Assembly: GCA_941918925.1 (NCBI GenBank)
Contig: OW799236.1
Span: 83,974,213-84,038,212, forward strand
Length of the DNA: 64,000 nt
From: Phyto melanocephala
Lineage: Eukaryota > Arthropoda > Insecta > Diptera > Rhinophoridae
Direction: 5' to 3'
The translations under genes and the position numbers were made by a program. Below are positions 12,801 to 25,949 of this stretch, piece by piece (the stretch's first letter is position 1; every line of letters begins with the position of its first letter). The notes beneath the pieces are model-generated. The model made no database searches and was not told the DNA's origin. It saw only the letters and a program-made list of their open reading frames with translations.

Positions 12801-13554
12801 CTGTCAGCAAACAATAAACTATTAAAGAGATGGTATACAAAATGTGTCCTCCGTTGGGATGAACAATTTGGGTAGCGGTTAGTTTTATAGGATAATGATA
12901 CCCATTTGATTTCTATTCTGGAAAATTACAGACAGCAACTTCTGAACTAGTAGGTTCCTGAGTGGCGCCAAATTATTAAGGAAAACTAAATTGTACTCCA
13001 GGAAATTTTATTAAAAACCAGCTATTCTACCGGAATTATCAGAGAAATCACTGACTTGTATGAGATATATTAAGAAAAAGAGGTCTTGCCTCCTATGGCT
13101 GCTATTTGTTAGATTTTGGACTTATTTAAAAAAATAAATTCAAGTCAAAAGAAATAAATATGATAATAAAGAAGTAAACTGTTAGAATAAAGGACATACT
13201 TTAAGCTTAAGACTTTATTTACAACTAGATTATGTCAACCGCAAAATGTACTAGTGTTTGTAATTAGCACCGCTACGAAAAGTTGGTATTTTATGCAGCC
13301 AGAGGATTTTCTCTTAATAAAGTCCAATATGGCAATGAATTTCAATTTCGCACTGGCGCATTAAATTCATACTCTAAAAAAAGTTATCTTCTAGTGCATA
13401 CTGCCTGTCAATTACATGTTCTTCGGTCTCATCCCCCATTTCACAAAAATTTACAATTCACTACATCCAACCTATCAGTTTTGTTCAAATTTTGTTCAAA
13501 AGTGCATACTTATAGTCCAAAAGTAGTGATCATTTTAAGCATATTTATTTTCAA
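12800..13554. other. Noncoding DNA between repeats
   Basis: No gene is seen. The frame at 13,283-13,558 lacks family signatures. Confidence 0.5.
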
Positions 13555-14215
13555 CTAGAAAAGCCCGGCGTGCGTTGCTACGCCCCTTAATGAATAAAAG
13601 TTTATTCTGAATTTTAGTTGAATATCAAGTGCAAGAAGCTAAAATTTATAACTTTTTTTTTAATGGGCGTGTCATTGCCCACTTTTCTAATCACGCAACT
13701 GTATAGTAATGACAGCTCAATATGCTTGCAAAGTTTTAGAAAAATCGGTCCAGTGAAAGTAATTTCAAATTATAACTTTTTTTTATGGGCCTGGCCCTGC
13801 CCACTTTTCTAATCACGAAATTATATAGTCATGACAGCTCAATGTGCGTGCAAAGTTTCAGAATAATCGGTTAATATGTGTGCAAAGTTTTAGAAAAATC
13901 GGTCCAGTGAAAGTACCTCTAAATTATAACTTTTTTTTATGGGCGTGGCCCTGTCCACTTTTCTAATCACAAAATTATAAATTCATGACAGCTCAATATG
14001 TGTGCAAAGTTTCAGAAAAATCGGTCAAGTGCAAGTAGCTAAAAATTATAATTAATTTCTTATGGGCGTGGCCCCTCCCACTTTTTACCACCCATAAACA
14101 CTCCCTGGAATGTGTAAAACAACTTGCCAAAGTTTGAGTCCGATCGGTTTTACAGTTTCGGACTCTATAGCTAACACACACACACAGAGTTTCGCTTTTT
14201 TATATATAGATTTGA
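13555..14215. repeat. Dispersed repeat with about four internal tandem units of about 122 bp
   Basis: It begins with a GC-rich head (CCCGGCGTGCGTTGCTACGC near 13,563). It then repeats a unit containing a T run, ATGGGCGTGGCCCTGCCCAC, TTTTCTAATCAC, ATGACAGCTCAATATG and CAAAGTTTCAGAAAAATCGG. The marker CACTTTTCTAATCAC recurs at about 13,680, 13,801 and 13,956, with a degenerate fourth copy at about 14,080. Spacings are about 121, 155 and 124 bp. The longer spacing contains an extra partial repeat of the CAAAGTTTTAGAAAAATCGG segment. A short CA microsatellite (14,173-14,186) and TATATATAGAT close it. I recognise the general type as a dispersed insect repeat but cannot name its class. Confidence 0.7.
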
Positions 14216-16640
14216 TTATCTATTATTTTTGCAACTTATTTGGTACCTAAAATTTGCTTTCTGTATTTCCAAATCTACCAAACAGGTCATGTTAAACCTT
14301 ATCGATAGACCACCATGCCACATATTCATTCCAAGTTAAAATAATATAAAATTTTTTCTAATAACTTAAAAAAGACTAATTTTTTTCCCTCAGTGTAAAA
14401 AATCTAAATCAAACTCCTTCATATACATATTGTTCAACATATTGAATGGATATATTGTATTTTTATGCGACTGCCAAAATTTTCTGACATATTCAATTTT
14501 AATATTATTTATTTTGTAATGGCCATTTAATGAATTATGCTCTTTAGTAAACATACTGCACTTACAAAACATAATTTTATATTCCACCATACAACACATA
14601 CACATACACCACACATATTTCTACAAACAAAAAAATACACAAATCTGGTAATAAAAACCTTAGACTGAATTTAAGCAAACATAAGCACATGCAGTAGAAA
14701 CATAAAAAGCTTCATAAATAATATTCAACATTATAAAATGTTATTTTATTCAACTTTTTAAGTTTTGGGGGTTTTAAGCGCCGTCTTGGCGTAGTATGAC
14801 AGGTTGGTTTGTTTTTTTCGTATTGATACTTATTCGTTGGTATATGTTAGTCCAACTAGCCATTTAATAGTAAATTTCATACTTCAACTATAAAGTTATG
14901 GTTTTTCTCGGGTGTATGCAAGTCTGAGCTTTCGTATGTAGCAATGAATCACAGTTTTTAAGGTGGTTTTTCTATGGTTGATATGTACATATGTGTGTGT
15001 GTGTGTGTTTCTAGTTTTTCCTTTTCATATAAAAATTATGACTTTTGAAATGTTCGTACACATATTCACAAAGACTATTTGGCATTGTGTATTATGCTGC
15101 GATTAGTGGCTATTTTATTTGTTAGACTCGACTTTAATGTGTTGTTTGTTAATAAATTTTTATTACTGTTTTTCTCAAGTCAATTCCTATTAAATTTATG
15201 CAGTCTTAGTTTTAACATTTATATATGAAACTTCAATTGAAAATTAATTTAAAAACACTTAAATTAATTTTGAATGTTTAAAGAAAAATAATAAAATTAA
15301 TTTTGTTCTAAGAATTTACAAAAAAAAACTACTTTTTTTGTTTGTTTGATTAAAATTGTCACCATTTTGATGTCCCAATTCTCTAACTGTCCATGTGCAC
15401 GTCCATAAAGACAAAACAAAAGCGCACAAAAAGCAACAAACCAATTACTATTTTTAACTCTGCCATAGGAAGAATAAATGAGAAATATCAACACTATTAG
15501 TAATCCTAGACTTATTTCAGCTTAATATTTTTAAAATTCCCTTAAATATGTAGATTCCAAAACCATATATGACCTCTGTTAGAGAAAGTTTCGTTACCAC
15601 AACAATTTTAATTTAATTTGACACTTAACCATCAACAATCAATCAATACTCCCCCCCATACAATTCAGCATAATTGCTGGAATCAAAAGAAGACTGCACA
15701 CAATTACCAATTTTACCCACAACACTGCACATGAATGTGAAAAAAAGCAAAACAATTGACACTTAATTCAATTGTGGTCAATAAATAAAAGAAAAACATG
15801 AATCGTATAATAAATGGCCAACATGATCATTGTATGTGGGGTCGTCGAAATTTTCTTTCCTACAACAGACACTTAATGAAGACAAGTGTGTGTATTTGGA
15901 AATTACAAATAAACACGAACATTAATTTAATACAATTGTAGTCGTACAAAAAAAATTAAATAAAAATAGAAGACACAAAACAATTTTAACAAAAAAATTA
16001 AACTTCATTGCACTGACAAAGTGTCGATCAATGTTGCAATGATTTTTTATTGAATTGAGGATGAATACATGTTAAGGACAGACGCCGTTTGGGCCAGATG
16101 AGTAAGGGAGCAAACAATACATGATCGACTAAAGGAAAAAGTGATTATTATTGATCTTTTTAAAGGAATTGGTTACTATTGATTGCATTAATATGGATGT
16201 TTTACTTAAGACTTTAAATGTGATCGTAAATAAGTTCAAGTACGTATATTTTGTCCGTTATAGGTAGAGGGTCCGTAGCTCTAATAATTTTAACTTTACA
16301 GGCGTAGGAAAAACGCAATGGAAACTGTATTATCATAATGTAACTCCTTTTGTAAAATTGCTTGCAAAACTGTTATTTTTGATACTATTGCATTATATTT
16401 TTGTGTTGATGTGTTTTGTGTGAAATGTATTAGAACCACTAAAAATCTCAATTTCGTAAAAAATACGAGGCCATTTCTACTTGTGTTAATCGGTATGTAT
16501 TCGTATCTAGTTACGAACAAGATCACTATTTTGATTGCTTTATTCAACCATTTTTCAAGGCTTGTTTTGAACAGTTGAATTCTTTGACGTTAAGCAAAAT
16601 GTCTTAAGACAAAAACTTTAGTTTCAGTTCATGACTGGAT
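14216..16640. other. AT-rich DNA with a TG microsatellite
   Basis: No coding region is supportable. A TG run lies at 14,992-15,008. The remaining sequence is AT-rich with scattered homopolymers. Confidence 0.55.
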
Positions 16641-16670
16641 TTCACTCAACTGTTTCACTCCTTTGTTTGG

Positions 16671-17312
16671 TTGTTATCTGTTATCTGGTCTTGTTATCTG
16701 GTGCTTGAGTGTGTTCTAAAGCTCAATAGGTGTGCCTCTGCAAATGAGGTAACGCTGATGTGGGTTAAGGGATACGTGGGCATAGCTGGGAATGAGGCTG
16801 CTGACGAACTTGCGAAGAAGGGGTCTGAGGCTGCATTCTGCGGACCGGAACCCAATACTGCTCTGGGCAATGGGTTTTTGTGGGCGAAGATCTTTCAATG
16901 GGTAAACTCTATGAACTTACGAAGGTGGATGGAGGGAACCAAGTGTAGACAGGCTCGTGTGGTGCTCAGGGAGCCTTTTGGCAGGGGTGCAGTGAAGATA
17001 CTCGGTTTTAATCGGAGTATGATGAGCTGGATCACTGCGTTGATTACAGGACATGGGAACTTCAAATATCATCTGAAGAGGATGCAGATCGTGGATGATG
17101 ATATTTGTAGAATGTGCCTGGAGGAAGCCGAGACAGCAGCGCATGTAGTATGCGAGTGTCCGGCGTTGGCGAGCGGAAGATTAAGGATCACAGGCAAGCA
17201 CACATTAAGTGTGAGTGCGATGGGGGACCTTAGTCTGAGGGAGATGCTGGCGATTACAAAGGACTGTGCGATGAGGATTGTCGACAATCACCAGTCGACA
17301 CGAAATCACTGA
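16671..17312 (+). pseudogene. LINE ORF2 C-terminal fragment: end of RNase H plus zinc-knuckle tail
   Basis: A 213-codon open frame covers the C-terminus of an RNase H-bearing non-LTR retrotransposon polyprotein (I/R1/LOA-like group). VTLMWVKGYVGIAGNEAADELAKKGSE, at residues 28-54, is the last RNase H block with its catalytic aspartate in AADELA. A spacer follows, then GRGAVKILGFNRSMMSWITA, LITGHGNF and a cysteine/histidine cluster CRMCLEEAETAAHVVCECPA, then the tail LREMLAITKDC. The frame begins in a stretch of repeated TTATCTGGT words, which I take as the 5' truncation rather than a real start. The uninterrupted frame makes this one of the younger LINE fragments here. A decayed relative lies at 25.95-26.56 kb. 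Confidence 0.85.
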
Positions 17313-20300
17313 GGAGCGAAGGGGGTCGAAAAGGGACCCTTGATAGTAGTGCTCTGCTTAATAAGTCTAGGTCAACTGCTTTCAAACGACATTATATTTT
17401 TCTTTCGGCAATTTAGAAAAATCATATTTAGTTTAAAACAAAAAAAAAACTACAGTTTCTGACTTAAGCTCTTTGGAAGTTATTCTGAGCATTAAAAAAT
17501 ATCAATATACAAATGTACAATTTTATATTCTTTTAACAAAATTCTAAATATTTTACAGTTTCTGCAGTTCTGGAAATAACACAATTAGAAAATGAAAAAT
17601 ACGAAGCAAAAAAATTAAATCACTTGAAGTTTCTGCTTCTAATATAATTGGAGACTGTGATTTGTTCATTTTAAATAACAAAAAAGTCTTCAGTAATAAA
17701 TTTCGTTCTTAGTCACCTATTATAGGAAATATGAATACAATAATCATTTGATTATCGTATTCTATTTCTTAACAACATGTGAGTTAAATAGATGATACAT
17801 ACAACCAGCACCTAAATAATTCTAGTTAATATTTACATATATTTTTATTTAAATTTTGGATATTATAATTATAAGAAAAATAGAAGGCATAAGAATGTTT
17901 ATATCATATTATGAACTGGTGGCATAACCAATCGTCATATTTTCCTTGACCTAGACACCAAAAAATTTTCCCCTTAAAAAACCTTGATCAAACCGAGTAA
18001 AGGAAATCAAATAATGATTCGAATCCAAGACAATGAATATGTCTACAAGGAATATTGTTTTAAGACACATCTTCAATAAAATTCAACCACTACAATAGGA
18101 ACAAAGTCGGTTTTTGGTATGTATGAACTTTATTAAATTTTAATCTGCAGATTGACCACTATTATTTTAACACTCACTTTCCTTTTTTACATGATTAATC
18201 AAAATTTTGTTAAACTTATCCTTGAAAATTAAATAATGACTAAAAATAAAATTTTTTCAATTTAAATTTTCTATACAGAAATTTTAAAGCTTTTTAATAA
18301 AATTTTATATCAATAAAACTAGTTATTTTAATTAATTTAAAAATTAATAAATCAATTAGTCATTTAATTAAAAATATTTAAGCAATAATTTTTTCAGTGT
18401 ATTTTTAAGCATTAAATTTTTACCTTAATTATTTATTTTTTTTGTTTAAAAGAATAAACCAAAATGATAAATATATTATAAAAAAATAATATTTTTTTAT
18501 ATTTTTAATTCTTAAAAAAATTTAATGTTCTATAAGAATAGACAAAATGTCAGGGAATTAAGATCTACGTAGTCAGTTTTACTAGATTTGATCTGTAGAA
18601 TAATGGTATTATCAAACTTTTTATGTCCAGAGATATAATTTGATTTTTGTTACAATTTCTTTAACATTATTAATACAAATTCAGAATTTCCTCTTAAAAC
18701 AAAACTAAACACATCATAAAGAACCCACTAAACCAATTATGTGAGACCATGTTGCCACAAATAACTCTAGAGTTTTTAAATTTAATTCGATTAAATTGAT
18801 CTAAATAAATTTATAACAAATGCAAATTTTCTCTTTAGTTGTTTGATTATTTGTTTTTTTTTTCTGGCAAAAATATCGTTACTTAAATCACTTGCAAGCG
18901 TTATAGATGCTTTTTTATAGATGAATTTTAAATTTCTTTATTCCTATTACCTTTACCTTAACCGTGGCTCTTCTTTTGTCGCTTTATTTCCATTTAAATA
19001 TTTTTTATATGTTTTTATTTAGTCTTTGGGTCAACGACAAAAGGTCAATTTAATTTTGGCATGCCTTAAATATTGGTGGCTGGCTGCTCTTTATAGCTTG
19101 AAGTATTATCCAGCTGTGCTTGTAACTCGAGCCACTTGGTGGCGTTGGTCATCACCAAGATCATGAGCAGATCATGCAAATTCCATTAAATGTAAAGTAT
19201 GAAAAAATCATATCGCCAGAAGTGTGATGTTCATCATTAAATTGATGCTAACGAAAAAAAAAAAAAAACTAAAATTCAATTAAAATAGTTCATAATTTTT
19301 AGGTTTATTTGTTGGGCAACGAGTTGCCATCCTAATAGAAAATGTAAGAAATTTTAAAATCTTTCTTTAAACAAAATAATTTTTTGTGTAGTTTTTTCAA
19401 ACTTTAGAAAAAAAATCTTTGATTCCCTTCCTAATCCTTTTTTGTTAACAAAAAAATTTACCATACTGAAATATGTTATAAAATCCGAAACAAAACCTTT
19501 AAAATTTTTCTTTTTAGTCTCCAGGAGAGAGAGAGAGAGCTTTAAGAAAACCTTTATGAATTGAAAATTGTAAGCCCTTTTGCGAAAAAATTTCTTTATT
19601 TTAAAATAAATTGAAAAACAACTTGTTTAATAAAATCAACAATTTTAAATTATTCATTGGTCTGTGGTAAAAACCCAACAATAATAACAACAGCAAAAAT
19701 ATTTGCAAATAACGAAACGAAAATATTAGTGATCTTTATGAGTATTCATTATAAAGTGGCCAAAGTTCAAAGCTGCTGGTGCTACAAGATGATGATACAC
19801 TAATGCTAACGGAAATTGTTTATAATAGCAAACAGTGCAACAATAACAGCAACATTCAAGGCAATATCAAACAGATTTAGCCTAACAACATCATGTCCAG
19901 TTAGACTTTAAATGAAACGAATGCACCAGCGAATAAACAAATGAATGAACGGGACGAATAGTAGAAAACAACTTTGACTGACAAGGTTTCTGCTAATTTT
20001 ATTTAAATCTTTTTTTTTTTTTGCTACAAAGTTTTGGTTTGATTGCTTTTATGTTGCCAACTTTGGTACCCTTCATGAGGAAGTTTTATTGTATGACTCG
20101 TTTGGTTCTAACTTTAGTTCTTTGGAAAATATTAATATTAAATAAGACAAGAAGTAAAGCAGAAATCACAGAAAGATCAAATAACAACAACATCCCACAA
20201 AAAGTGCTTACCTGCTTACAAGGGAGATTCTGGGAGACATGTTTCTAATTTTTAATGTCTCACCACTTCTGGCAAATAACAAACACTTATTTCTCTCCTA

Positions 20301-20990
20301 AAATGAGCAGCATTTTCGTATCTTTACCTTACGACCTACTTAAAAAAATCAACATTGAGCAACATTCTTTTATTATCAAGCTATGCGGTAAGTGAATAAA
20401 GTTATACAAGATCAAAACAAATTTTTGAGAGGCATATCTGTTGAAACTTTAAGAACTCTGTTAATGAGCTGCCATTGATTGTGGAGTTAAGTACCACTTT
20501 AACCTTCAAAATCAATAGATTTATCTATGTACATATACCCAAAGCAATTCAGATTATCGTGGCTAAATTTTTTTCCTGGAAATCAAAGTCTTTATAACGT
20601 TATGCATACAGGGTGTAGGGGTAAAGAAAAGTTAAAAGAGAAGCACTTCCAATATCTACACTCAGAGACCAAGAAGAAGAAAACGTACAACTAATAAGAT
20701 ATATGAAAGATAAATGAAATATACCCGTAATAGAAAGTCCTGACAAATCCCTTAGCCCTTATTGCTTTTTTTCAACTACCTGACGTAACGATTCTGATTA
20801 CATACTTTTGTATATACTCCCTAATATCGATGAAACAAAACTGGAATTATTTAAGGTCACCCAACTCTATGATTCTGTAATCTTAGGCATTTATAAGCAA
20901 CATGTTCTATTATTTCTTTCTCTTCCTCGTCCTCAATAATTTTGCAATAATGCGAACTTACCAAATTAGATAAAATAATTTAACCTCTTT
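17313..20990. other. Long AT-rich noncoding stretch
   Basis: No gene or recognisable element is seen. Poly-A and poly-T runs are frequent, and a GA microsatellite lies at 19,524-19,539. The few open frames, such as 20,021-20,248, show no family motifs. Confidence 0.55.
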
Positions 20991-22000
20991 CCAGCTAGTG
21001 CACTGAAATGACAATTTCAATTATACCCTATTCAAGTCCAAGAGTACCTAAGTGCCTACCGAGTTTTTCCTGGGCTATAAATCCTTTGTATACCCTGCAG
21101 TAGCTTCTGTTCTTTTCTACTAGATCCACCCAGTCTGACATTCATGCTCTAATTCGGTCATCATAGTGGCCTTACCATAGTTTTCGTGGTAGTTTGCATC
21201 ACGCAAACTGTCAAGTGGAGTCTAAACGACACCGTTTTGACGTTGGCCGTACCATTATCTTTTTATAAATACTGATTTTTTGGGCTTGTCGGCAATTTTA
21301 CTGTCAACAATATCACAGTAACCCAACGTTAAGATTCATTATTCTCTCTAGATCCCTACTAAAGTCTCTGCCTTTATTTGACATAATGATCCTCAACCTG
21401 ACTAACAAATATAAGACTAACCGACCTCCCGCTACATCTTCAATTATGATATCTTTTATTCTATAATTTTCCAGTTTTTTGAACACACTACAAATATTAT
21501 ATAGTCTATAAGACCTCGTTATGGTATTTTTCATGATATACATAGATATCCGAGACTATGTTTATATCTGCATTAATACGTCAATAAAAATTGAATTTCC
21601 AACCAGTAATCCCTCTCATGGCTTATTATTGGATTTTTAATATCATTACTGATCTCTCTCAACAATAGCAAGGAATTTTTTATTGTCGACGAGAAACCAG
21701 TTTCCTCTAAAACTCTAGTAGTCTAACAAACCCTCACTTACATAGCCCAATAATTCTTCTTAGCGCCATACCCTTTACCCACATCGCCACCTGCGGTACA
21801 GTACTCAAGACACCAGTGGAAGCAAGTAAGTAAAAAGGACAACAGCTCTTTTCCACTTATATCTACCCCACAATACACTCATACGTCACAATGGGTCTTA
21901 CATGTGTGTGTTTAAAGTCCTGATATCACTTCAGCTTCTTAAAGAATAAAACAAAATTAACAGAATAAACCCCATATCGCTTGAAGTAGTAAGAGTTGAA
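20990..22000. other. Less AT-rich stretch with a short match to a LINE 3' region
   Basis: A segment at about 21,196-21,240 (CACGCAAACTGTCAAGTGGA, then a GACACC block and TTTTGA) matches the segment at about 62,616-62,660 downstream of the LINE fragment at 62.7 kb. This suggests a shared dispersed repeat, perhaps a LINE 3' UTR. No coding motif is convincing here. The frame at 21,313-21,543 on the minus strand is not assignable. Confidence 0.35.
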
Positions 22001-22329
22001 ATCGTAAAAACAAAATGGTGATAAGGGCACTCGTTGACAGTATTAGAGTGGAAAATTAATTTTTGTCTTAACATGTTCGTAACAGAAAATAATCAGAAAG
22101 AATCAATGATGGTGACTGGTTTCAGAGTCATAAAAAAGGAGAAGCGTGTGGATAGCCTCTAGGTAGCTTAGTGAAATTGTTATTAAGGGTTCAGTTGTAA
22201 GGAAACACCGTCAGCAATATTTAGTAAGAAAAAACCCTAATCTTTACCATTTAAGTTGAACCGAATGCCTAGAAAAAATATTTTGGTTTACCTATATCGA
22301 CAATCCTGCAATTTTTTTTTTTTAACTCT

Positions 22330-23470
22330 TATTAGAAGTTAACCGAAGCTGTCACAACAAAAGGTTAAATAGAGGGTAATCAGATTTCTTAGCATAGAAA
22401 TTGATACCATTTCGGAGGAAGAAATGAAAAATAAACTACGGTTTGATAAAACATAATCAAAAATTAGATAATAAGCCCTATCACTGGATTTATTCGTATT
22501 TGACGAATAGAAGGCAGAATGTTCGTTTCAAAAATATAACTTCAGAGCCTACTGCTGTTAGTTCTGGTGTCCCACAGGGAAGTCATCTTGGCCCACTGCT
22601 GTTTTCCCTATTTATTAACGATCTGCCAAATTCGATTAAATTCTCGGATGTTCTAATGTAGGATGATGACGTAAAAATATTCCTTAGTTATAACCATCAT
22701 GCTGATCATATCCTCCTTCAAAAGGACTTAGATGCTTTTTGTTCTTGGTATAATCTTAACCTAATGGAGCTGAATCCTGAAAAATGCAAATACATGTGTT
22801 TCTTTTGTAGATGCCATATTAACGTGAATTATGTCTTAAAGCGCCATACTCTTGACAGACTCAAAACTGTCTCCGACCTTGGAATTTTACTAGATCCTAA
22901 ACTAAATTATATTCAACATATCTCTGTTACTGTTAACAAATCACGTGCAGTACTTGGATTTATAAAACGCTGGTCGAAGGAGTTTAAGTATCCATACATA
23001 ACGAAACAATTATATACTCCCTGGTCGGGCCTATTTTTGAGTACGGTTCAATAACTTAGAATCCAACGTGTAATGTTTACAACAATAGCATTGCATCTGT
23101 ATAAAAACAATTCCTATTATCTTGTCTTTGAGGCCTAAACTGGAATCAGTTAAACATGCCGCCTTACTCAAGTAGACTTGCTCTTATAAAGCTGCCAACG
23201 CTAAAAAGTCGAAGAACGATGCTAAATGTCACGTTTGTTCTCAACTTAATAATGGGAAATTTATGCTCTGATTTCATGATATCCAATATCTCTTTTAATG
23301 TACCATCTCGTTCTACACGTTATTTTTATCCACTATCTGTCAAAGTCTTCAGAAGAAATTATGCCAACTCTGATCCGTTTTTAAGAATTTGTTCTGAATT
23401 TTATAAATTTTATCAATATGTAAATTTTTCTTTTAATGTTAATGTTGAAAAGTCATAAATAATTTTTATA
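22330..23470 (+). mobile_element. LINE reverse transcriptase relic, Jockey-like
   Basis: From 22,443 the plus strand reads KPYHWIYSYLTNRRQNVRF, then the RT block GVPQGSHLGPLLFSLFIND (GVPQGS at 22,566-22,583). The catalytic YADD box is destroyed: TAG at 22,659 replaces the tyrosine codon and a GAT replaces the alanine codon, giving stop-DDDVKIF. The same frame continues with NLMELNPEKCKYM, VSDLGILLDPKLNY and SRAVLGFIKRWSKEF to about 23,030. There a frameshift enters a frame with PIFEYGSIT. The C-terminus at 23,156-23,458 has LPTLKSRRTMLNVTFVLNLI and NVPSRSTRYF. It is 5' truncated. The motif set suits the Jockey clade and differs from the RNase H-bearing fragments elsewhere. Confidence 0.85.
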
Positions 23471-25900
23471 TTGAATAAATGAAAGTATGTAACTATTTGT
23501 ACTGTCTAAAAGTCTGTAAGGATCTTGAATCACGACCAATCATCTGAAGTTTTATACCTGACTCTGATAAAATATTTAAAAAATTAAACAATAGCCGCAA
23601 ACTTAACATTTATTTTATGTTAAAATACGACCAATTAAATTTGAGGTGTGATAATTCACGTCTCTGGTTGTAGTATTGGGAAAAATCGTACCTGAAAATT
23701 TACTTATCTGAATACGAGCCCTTTTTTCGAAAAGGTTTGAACATACAGACAGAGAACGTAGTTTACAGTCTATTGGCTATGGCTGCTTATTATGTGAACG
23801 TATTTCAGCTGCTGAAGAGCCTTTGTCGAAAAAATAATTTAATAAATGTTGTGTGTGGCTCAGAACTTACGATCTGGGTCAAAGGTAATGCTTAAAGTAG
23901 TCAACAATTATTTAGTACAAATTTTTTGGTATATTTGTAGACAACATTGAAATATTTCAGGTCTAAAACCATACTTGTGTATATGTTTAATAATTATTAT
24001 TGGAATTAGGATTATTGTAGTGGTTTCGGTCTAAGGTTTTAGAGTAGTCAAAACAGAAAGGTTCTTAAAAGTTTACTGAAAATATGTAAAAAATCAGCTT
24101 TCTATTTTCCTCTCTAGTTACCCCTCTAGTAAATACATTATACATTGTTAATGATCTCAAAATTTCCAAAGATTCCTTTACAACAAGTAGAGAAAACTAA
24201 AGTCATTAATGTCCTCTTTGGATTCATTCCAACATAGAAGTATGACTTTGATTTAGTTTGATTTTTTTTCTCACATTTTTACATTTGTAGTGTATTCAAA
24301 TTTAAATACTCTCTTGTGTGTTAAAATCATCGTTATGAACCCCAAAAAAACTATTTACACACACACTAAACACAAGCAAGATGCAAAGTTTAAAAATCAC
24401 CCAAATATTTTTGTTCCTTGTTTCCATTTTTTGCCTGATCGCCTGAATGTATCACGTTGGATTTATAGTTTGGCATGCACGATCAATTAAAAATATAAGA
24501 AAAACTATGTTTTTCCTCTTCAACTCCGTCTTCAATATGAAGAGTCGTGCTAAAACTGTCTAAAAATTTGTTTTATTTTTCTTCTTTAGTTTGTTCTAGC
24601 TAAACTTCATGATCTATAATGTTGGCAAGCGAAAACATGAAAAAAACACAAAATTCTACAAAACTTTATATGCAATAATTGTAAAGTCTGTTTCTTCATC
24701 TTCTTCAAATGGAATAGAATCAATGAATATAAATTTTCTTCTGCATACAAAATTCATATGCAAAATTTTAAAAGAAAAGTAATAAAGAAGATGAAGAAGA
24801 AAGGCAAAAAAGCGTCTCCAATAAGAATTATTACACCTGATTTGAATCTGATTGTTAGAGTCTAAACCAATATTATTCAAAATATTGAAAGATGTATGCA
24901 AAGTGAATGCTGGTACGTTTAAGATTTCTTTTATGTGAGCATGGTGCATGATGCATCATGAACTTGACCACCTTAGCAGTTGCATATAATATTGATTTGC
25001 TTATGGTTATACTGGGTTATACTGTACTAACAACAATAATAGCGAAAATATATTTACGTTTTTTAGACTAAAAAGCGTCAACGTTTTGTAGGTGGATCAG
25101 ATTTGCATGCAAGAGCAGATTAACTTCATCAGCAGTACCACTACCAAATTAAAATTTGACTTCATAAACAGCTGCCGTTATATTTTGAATAATTTTCTAA
25201 ATACTGACTACTAGTACACTTGGAGAAATATTTTATATTTTAAATAATCCAAACTAAATATCACTTTATACGGTAATTTTAAAAATGTTTTTAAAATGTC
25301 CTTACCAATACTAGGTGCATTATGATTTTAACTGTAACTAAAATATATTTGAAGATTTATTTTATAAATTTATAAGTTATATGTGTCAGAGGTAGGCATA
25401 CCTTACACCGATTACAATAAAATTAATCATGAAACCAATTAATAGTTCTAATGCCATAATGATTGTAATTGTAGATAATATAACTAAAAACTAAGGATGT
25501 GTGAGAAGTAGACATATTTTCGGATGATTTCGGTGAAACTTCGAAATTAGTTATTAATTTCGATATTAAATCAACAGGCTATATTCCCGTGCCATAGAAA
25601 AAAACTAAGATACTTTTCCTTCTTAGATCGGCGATAAGAGGAGTGGCTAAGTCTTTCAGGTCAATCAGCCTTAATATTTGTTGAAGGCAATGGACGTGAT
25701 GCTGGTGGATTTTCTGGAAAAAAACAACACTGGTGTATAAAGCATTGACTAAATGTCAGCACGCTTAGACAGCTGGAAGATCTACTGAAATATCTCTTCA
25801 CAAATTAGTGAGGGTTTCTGAAACAGATATTATCAGAGGCGATTTTGCATGGTCCGTAGGGTGCTTTCGACTGGCTTTCTTTTTGCTGACTGAGAAACAA
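23471..25900. other. Noncoding DNA, nothing recognised
   Basis: The open frames at 24,290-24,490 and 24,656-24,949 have no recognisable domains. No repeat structure was detected by eye. Confidence 0.5.
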
Positions 25901-25949
25901 TCTTGATGAGCGAAGAGTTCATTCTAATGTAGTAAAATGAATCGGCTCA

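Noticed and set aside
21720..21800. Possible antisense RNase H block (VKG-like word) near 21.77 kb
   Set aside because: Only a short stretch resembles the LINE at 16.75 kb. The following GNEAAD block is absent, so chance similarity is likely.
24656..24949. 97-codon minus-strand open frame
   Set aside because: No recognisable motif, no related copy in the window and no splice or promoter context.
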